From contig NC_044509.1 of assembly GCF_902362185.1 (NCBI RefSeq), positions 8,225,947-8,289,946 on the forward strand: a DNA stretch of 64,000 bases, given 5' to 3'. The position numbers were made by a program, and so were the translations under genes. The stretch is from Chanos chanos (taxonomy: Eukaryota; Chordata; Actinopteri; Gonorynchiformes; Chanidae). Every line of letters begins with the position of its first letter. Positions within the stretch are counted from its first letter, which is position 1. Shown here in pieces: positions 57,615-64,000 of this stretch. The notes beneath the pieces are model-generated. The model had not been told where the DNA came from. It saw nothing but the letters and a program-made list of their open reading frames with translations, and did not search any database.

Positions 57615-60005
57615 CTCTATGGACAGATCAGCATCCTCCTCCTGTTCTTTCTTTTCTCTCTGTACAGTTCCTGCACGACTCATATTCACCAGTGTGTTCT
57701 GACTGTAAGGCCTGACAAACTTGATGTCACTCATCCTGGAATCAGTTGTTCCACACATCTCATAATTATACACACGCTGTAAAGTACCATCAGCATAGAC
57801 TGGTGGGTAATATGGAATCACTGGTAGATTCGGTGCAGATTTATAAAATAACCTGTTCTGCCTCCATCTGTAGATTTTGACTGAAATGATGGCAATTAGT
57901 GAGAAGATGAAGAGTACTGAAACCACAACCAGAGCCAAAATCAAATAAAAAGTCAGATTGTCACTGTATGTTGTGTCATGGTTAAAGTTGGTGAACTCTG
58001 AGATGACCTCAGGGAAACTGTCGGCCACGGCAACATTGACAATGACTGTAGCTGAACGAGAGGGTTGTCCATTATCTTCCACCACAACAGTGAGTCTGTG
58101 TTTCACAGCATCTTTATCAGTGACCTGACGCACTGTTCTGATTTCTCCATTCTGTGCTCCAACTTCAAACAGAGCCCTGTCTGTGGCTTTCTGTAGTTTA
58201 TAGGAGAGCCAGGCATTCTGTCCAGAGTCCACATCAACAGCCACAACTTTAGTGACAAGGTAGCCAACATCTGCTGAACGAGGCACCATTTCAGCTACCA
58301 CTGAGCTGCTTGTCTGCACAGGGTATAGAATCTGAGGTGCATTGTCGTTCTGGTCCTGGATGAAAATATTCAGTGTTGTATTGCTGCTTAGAGGAGGTGA
58401 GCCCCCGTCTTGAGCTTTCACTTGTATTTTGAACGATTTTAGTTGTTCAAAATCAAATGACTTTACGGCATAAATGACTCCACTGTCTGAATTTATAGAC
58501 ACATATGATGTCAGAGGGTGTCCGTTTAAATCCCCATCAGCAATGAAATAAGACACCCTGGCATTTGGTCCCCAGTCGGCATCTTCAGCTTTAACAGAAA
58601 TAATAGACATAGATGGGGAATTGTTTTCCAAGATGTATGCGTTATACGTTTGCTGTTGGAACTCTGGTGCATGGTCATTGACGTCTGATATTTTTAAGGT
58701 GAGTAGCTTTTTACTTGAAAGGGATGGACTGCCTCTATCAGCTGCAGTTATGGTAATATTATATTCTTGTGTCAGTTCTCTGTCCAGTGTTGAGTCCGTC
58801 ACCAGACTGTAGTCATTCGTTAAAGACGATTCTATTTTGAACGGAAAGTCCCGATCTATAGAACACGTGACCCTACCATTGTCGCCAGAGTCAAGATCTT
58901 GGACATTCATCATGGCGACAACTGTGCCAATACCTGTGTCCTCGGGAAGAGCACTAGAAAACGACATAATAGTTATTTTTGGAGTGTTATCATTTACATC
59001 TATAACATCGATTAGAATTTCACTTGAACCAGTTAAGCCACCATGGTCTTTAGCTGTTACTTTAATCTTAAATTGCTTGTGTTTCTCATAATCTATTTCT
59101 CCCTTGAGCCTGACCTCACCCGATTCAGAATCGATTGTAAATAAAGCTTTCACGGTAGCACTCGGGCGTTCAAAATAATACTGTATATTATGATTTGACT
59201 CATCCTCATCCGTCGCGCTAACTGTTGTGACAAGAGTCCCTTTCGCTGCATTTTCGACAACAGATGTCTTGTAGGATGACTGGCTGAATACAGGGGCATT
59301 ATCGTTAGCATCAAGAACTAAGACATGGATTTTTACAGTTCCTGATCTTTGAGGTTTTCCACCGTCGACAGCAGTGAGCGTTAAGTAATGGTTCGTTGTC
59401 TTCTCTCGGTCTAGAGCTGTTTGAAGAACCATCTCTACATTTTCACTGCCATCGGCTCTGCTTTGAATATTTAGATTAAAATGATCAGTTGGATGCAGCG
59501 TATATTTTTGTAAGGTATTAAAACCAACATCTGGATCTATCGCACTCTCTAAAGAAAAGTGTGCTCCGGGAAGAGCTGCCTCGCTAATTTCAAGTTGTAT
59601 CTCACCCTTTGGAAATACAGGGCTGTTGTCGTTGATATCCAGTATATCCACATTAACGCGATAAAGCTCCATCGGATTTTCTAATATCACATTGAAGCTG
59701 ACACTGCAAGCCGATAGTTCCCCACATAACTGCTCACGGTCTATTCTTTGTTTCACGATCAAATCCCCTTTCTCCTTATCCAGTCCAACATACTCACTGC
59801 CGTCAGCAGTGAAAACTCGTGCTTTTCCCGAAACCAGTCTTTTCGGCTCAAGCCCAAGGTCCGTGCCAATGTTTCCAACAAAAGATCCTACTGTCATTTC
59901 CTCGGGAATAGAGTAACGGATCTGTCCCGTCGCCATATGAGCAGACAGTGTAAACGCGATGACGATGCACAATGGCCATGTTTGAAAGAAGCCTTTTCTT
60001 CTCAT
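57615..60005 (-). CDS. pcdh2ab: A7: ab-type clustered protocadherin variable exon
   Basis: 797 codons from the ATG at 60005 (MRRKGFFQTW). Signal peptide 1-27. EC1 reads [19 protein letters not shown] with loop LCGELSAC and shares [17 protein letters not shown] with A6. EC2 opens GEIQLEISEAALPGAHF, the only copy without the PPGARF motif, and has EKTTNHY for EKKTNHY. EC2 ends DANDNAP. EC3 has [20 protein letters not shown]4 has [21 protein letters not shown] and [17 protein letters not shown]5 begins [22 protein letters not shown]. From late EC5 to the tail it equals the other ab exons except ADLSIE at the very end (donor GTGAGA, 57614-57609). Thirty-two further open codons follow in the intron. 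Confidence 0.96.
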
Positions 60006-60260
60006 CTTGATGCTTCAACGACGCACCGAGTACACTAAATAATCACAAGATCCAGATTTCTAGTAGTAGGCATAGGCTTGAATTCTTTTAGCAGTGAAAA
60101 GTGTAAGATGGTGTAAGATAGAGGTGAATTCCTTGTGACTCTGTTCGTCGTGTTGGCTACATGTTTGTGCTGTACCTTCCCAGGATACTGAATTTTTAAG
60201 TCTCGTATTGCGTATAGGTTCAGGAACTGCCAAAGGAACGACAATGAGCCGTGGTAAACG

Positions 60261-60302
60261 CAATGAACAGCGGCACTCAGGGTTCAGATACAGTACTGCA
60301 GT
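60261..60302 (-). promoter_or_regulatory. A7 promoter element (CGCT box)
   Basis: CAATGAACAGCGGCACTCAG core, GGTTCAGA, then TACAGTACTGCAGT; 256 bp upstream of the ATG. The downstream block near 60200-60230 has diverged (GTATAGGTTCAGGAACTGCC on the plus strand), so the GGGGAGGGCC part is lost in this copy. Confidence 0.86.
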
Positions 60303-63300
60303 AGTCGACTGAAGAAATGCATAACTGCTTCACTGAAATTTTAGGGTATATTTTAGCCAGTCCTCACTTTTTTTCATATATATATATATTAATGACAGTT
60401 GAAAACGTCAATTTTAAAGCAGATAAATAACATTCCTGTCTTTGGCAATATATGTTTGAGCAAATTAAGAGAACAAGCTGAGTGAATGAAAGTACGATGG
60501 GTACGATGTCTCATCCTATTACAGTACAAGTCATTATTCCGTAGCAATCACTAAGCTCATTAGATTTGTACATGTTATGAATCTGTGATTTACGCACTAC
60601 TGTTTTTTATGGATCTCGGGAGATATTGGGCAGGGAACGGAAGAAGAGAACTGATGCAATCTGCATGGGCTGTAGCGACGAATGTTATATGTGGGTGAAG
60701 AGCCATTCAGATACATGACCACAATAAATGAGGTTACATCCAGTTTTCTTGAGAGTGATGATGCTTGTATGCTTGTTTTTCTAAAGAACATGTAGCCTCA
60801 GATACAAACAAGTTTTTTTAAAATGAAAAACTGAATGCAAAGCTTGTGCTGTGAAAAGCACTAGCCCCCTCCCTCTGTACCCTGCAGCTTACCAAGGGCC
60901 AACACCTTTCCCAACACGCCTACCCATCACTAAAACATGACTCTTCCTGCTCATGAGATCATGTGGATGTCTGCAGTTCTTACACAGTCAGCAACAGATA
61001 TCACCCATGCCTAGCTTGTCTTTATACTGTAGCAGGTGTGGTATTCTTTTTTTTTTCCATTCCTCTAATGTATTCACATCTATTCTATGCGCAATATTCC
61101 ATGAGGAATATACTTTTAAATGTTAAATTCCCCAGTGATTAATTTATAGAATATTGGATCATTTCAGTATATCTGATACCATGTCTGAGAGGAAAGAGGA
61201 GAGAGATACTTCATATGAGAGGGACAGACATACTCAGAGAAGTATGTCTAATGAAATGTTTCCAGAATGCTGATGTATGACAGACTGCAATATGCAAATC
61301 CATGAAGACATAGACTACGTGTAATATGGAATGGTGAGTTTCAAAAGTGACATGATTGTCTTTTTACTGTAAATGCACCTCAGAAAGAAGCACAGCAGTG
61401 AGGTAGACACAACTTTTAAAAAAGGACATGGTTTTCTCTTAACTGAAATGAAAAATATTTGGTACTTGGGAAATTGCAATGTTCTATTGCAATCTATTGT
61501 TCTATGTTTCCTTAACCAGTCTCTCAAGAAAAGAGGAAAAGCAAATCTGTGGTTTGCATTTAAGAATAACCCTTGCGATCATAATGCCAAGCTACAATAA
61601 CTGATACTGGTTAGGATATTGTGATGTATACACATTGCCTTCCAATATATACCCCTATTTCGTCAAATGAATGAAAATGATAAAAAATAAAGAAAAAAGA
61701 TATCCACAGATGTAAGACATAACCAACAATGTTAACAAGTTTATGGTGAATATCAGTGGTCAGTAGAATAGTCCATGAATAGTCATGGTTTGCAAGACTT
61801 GTATCTGGTATCTGGTGTGAGGTTCCTTCCATAATAACAGTAGTATTGGGCCCATTCGCCTCAATATATTACTACAGAATCTGGCGCAGATAATCTTTAT
61901 AAAATTTTATCCAGTAGCAAAGCACAGAATTCGTCAGGGCTGTCATGGCCACAGCTCTGTGAGTCAACCATGGACTACAGTGATCACAGTGAGTGTGAGA
62001 ACATGTCATATGTCCACCACTTTCAGTTTGTATTCACAAAATCCCTCTGTCCATCTCTCTTTCTGTCTCTCTCTTGTGCACACACACGCGCGCACGCAGA
62101 CACACACAGAATTAGGGTCAAACCTCAAAATGTGATAATGGTTTCCATAATATACTATGGGATGAAGCAAACCTAATACAGAGGAAAAAAATGGCTAAAT
62201 TCATGTTTGTCATTACATTTCAGCAAACGGTAAATACATAACGTCTTGGTGATTATGACAAACAAAAATGGTCTGATATACAGCTAAACCCACAAGCCAC
62301 ATTAAACCATAAACCTCCTGCAATACACATTACCTCATCTTATCACAATCAATTACAACGAAGAGTCAAGTTTACAGTAGAGAATTTTTGCAACTCTGTG
62401 TCTTTTAACTTGAGAAACAAACAGCAAACAAGTATGGATACTGCAGAGAGCTTCGACGAATCCCACCCTTTCAAATCTTACAGTGCTTCTTAGGAAAAAA
62501 TTAAAATTACTTGGTAATATTCTTAGGAAGTATTTTTGCAGTCTGAAGACACAACAGAGTTTAAAAACTGGATTTATAGGTTCAAAAATGAGACTTGGTA
62601 ATGCGTTGTTTTCTGAAAGCTGTCAGGTCATTGTCATTTCAGAAATGGCATACCCAGCTACAGTGTTTAAACTGGCAATTTTGGGACACTAATAAGAAAT
62701 TGGCACAAGTCTCCAAAACGCCATGTTTCCTCCTTCAAGTCTAAGAAAGTTGATACTGAAATCCACCAACCAAACCTTAAAGTAAGAATCAACATTCATG
62801 ACACTGGATTATGCAAAAGGGACCAAAGTATATAAAAGCAATGTCTGAAAGACATTAATCTAATCTCAGATTGAGAGATGTGATCAGTGTGCAAACATAT
62901 GATATTCTCCCTCTAATCATTAATACAGCTATATATTTTACAGATGTCACGGTCCCTATATAGAACTAAACAGTTATTTTGATGGCCTATTCAAGATTAC
63001 AAGGAAAAAAAAAACAGACAACTATGTTAAAATATTTGTCCTAAATGGACATATGAATCAACCAATGAGAGAGATGCACAAGAGCATCTCTACAACAAAG
63101 AACATTGGGCCAGTGTGAATGTGGGAGGAGAAAGTGGGTCAATGTGCTGTGTTGCTATGTGCACGACAGAGGATAGCGCAGGGGGATGAACAGAACTAGT
63201 TACACACAGTCATATCACTGTGAAAAAGATATGAGGACAAATTCTCTTTCCTAATTAACATCTAGAAATAGACTACATAAGAACTCCTGGTTATTGAACA

Positions 63301-63485
63301 AAAGAGTAAGCAGGCTGAGGGGATCCTTCTGATTGATGGCACATGCATCCAAACCTACTTCCTCAAATTTCACAACACGAACTCTGTCAGCTTAAAATAC
63401 ATATACAAACTTAGAATTGAAAACAGTGACTGCAGTGAATGGAGAAAAAGCACAAATGAGTCAGGACAAAGAAAGAATTTCTCAC
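60303..63485 (-). other. A7-A8 spacer (intron after A8 exon)
   Basis: 3.2 kb, no gene. It is the near-identical twin of the A6-A7 spacer over most of its length. Relative to that copy about 120 bp are missing near 62672. A short TA run sits at 60377-60389, and a CA/CG patch of a few units at 62079-62110. Confidence 0.65.
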
Positions 63486-64000
63486 CTCGAGGGACAGATC
63501 TGCATCCTCCTCCTGTTCTTTCTTTTCTCTCTGTACAGTTCCTGCACGACTCATATTCACCAGTGTATTCTGACTGTAAGGCCTGACAAACTTGATGTCA
63601 CTCATCCTGGAATCAGTTGTTCCACACATCTCATAATTATACACGCGCTGTAAAGTACCATCGGCATAGACTGGCGGGTAATATGGAATCACTGGTAGAT
63701 TTGGTGCAGATTTATAAAATAACCTGTTCTGCCTCCATCTATAGATTTTGACTGAAATGATGGCAATTAGTGAGAAAATGAAGAGTACTGAAACCACAGC
63801 CAGAGCCAAAATTAAATAAAAAGTCAGATTGTCACTGTATGTTGTGTCATGGTTAAAGTTGGTGAACTCTGAGATGACCTCAGGGAAACTGTCGGCCACG
63901 GCAACATTGACAATGACTGTAGCTGAACGAGAGGGTTGTCCATTATCTTCCACCACAACAGTGAGTCTGTGTTTTACAGCATCTTTATCAGTGACCTGAC
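63486..64000 (-). CDS. pcdh2ab: A8: ab-type clustered protocadherin variable exon (3' part; cut by window edge)
   Basis: Only the last 171 codons and two bases are present: [20 protein letters not shown] of EC6, the stalk [15 protein letters not shown], the membrane helix ([20 protein letters not shown]), and the ab-type tail with [29 protein letters not shown] and ADLSLE. The donor GTGAGA is at 63485-63480. The signal peptide, EC1-EC5 and the promoter lie beyond the right edge, so the true start is not in the window; an internal ATG in EC6 must not be taken as the start. The coding part differs from A1 by only a few residues. The intronic continuation (RNSFFVLTHLCFFSIHC) resembles A4. Confidence 0.95.

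Noticed and set aside
63411-63956. A separate 181-codon protein starting at an internal ATG of A8
   Set aside because: The ATG lies in EC6 and the frame continues to the window edge; it is the 3' part of a normal variable exon.

Overview
The window is a stretch of a clustered protocadherin (Pcdh) locus from a bony fish, almost certainly a teleost. All genes are on the minus strand. It holds fourteen large variable exons (twelve complete, two cut by the window edges). Each complete exon encodes a signal peptide, six cadherin repeats (EC1-EC6), one transmembrane helix and a short variable cytoplasmic segment, and ends at a GTGAG splice donor in phase 0. The shared constant exons are not in the window; they should lie beyond position 1, downstream in the direction of transcription. 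The fish assignment rests on the two tail types, which match from memory the pcdh2ab and pcdh2g (gamma-locus) classes of zebrafish, and on a degenerate SINE with a fish-type tail. Numbered paralogue names cannot be given from sequence alone.

Layout, in transcription order (high to low coordinates). From 64.0 to 26.1 kb is an array of eight 'ab-type' exons (A8 to A1; A8 is partial). Their tails carry a [15 protein letters not shown] motif and they repeat with a 4.7-5.9 kb period. From 26.1 to 23.1 kb is one more inter-exon spacer of the same kind, with no exon on its far side. From 23.1 to 19.75 kb is unique sequence with a SINE relic, an 18-bp perfect hairpin, microsatellites and an isolated promoter-like motif. 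From 19.5 kb to position 1 is an array of six 'g-type' exons (G6 to G1; G1 is partial). Their tails carry GPIKYVEVLGGD and end in WTFESQQ, and most repeat with a nearly fixed 3.57 kb period.

Every complete exon, and G1, has its own upstream promoter element. The ab type has a 41-42 bp block containing TGAACAGCGGCACTCAGG (CCGCTGTTCA on the coding strand). The g type has a 50-64 bp composite of an AGATCT block and inverted CCAAT boxes flanking a CGCT-like core. This is the established layout for stochastic, CTCF-dependent choice of one promoter among many, with splicing of the chosen exon to common constant exons to give cell-surface recognition proteins in neurons.

The second-look points concern how the array evolves and is regulated: a crisp mosaic exon (G3), near-complete homogenisation of the 3' half of the ab exons, a lost ab exon marked by an orphan spacer, an orphan CGCT-like site between the arrays, loss of the CGCT core in two g promoters, UG repeats just inside two introns, and a 29-nt piece of coding exon inserted in an AT microsatellite. 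No new class of system was found.
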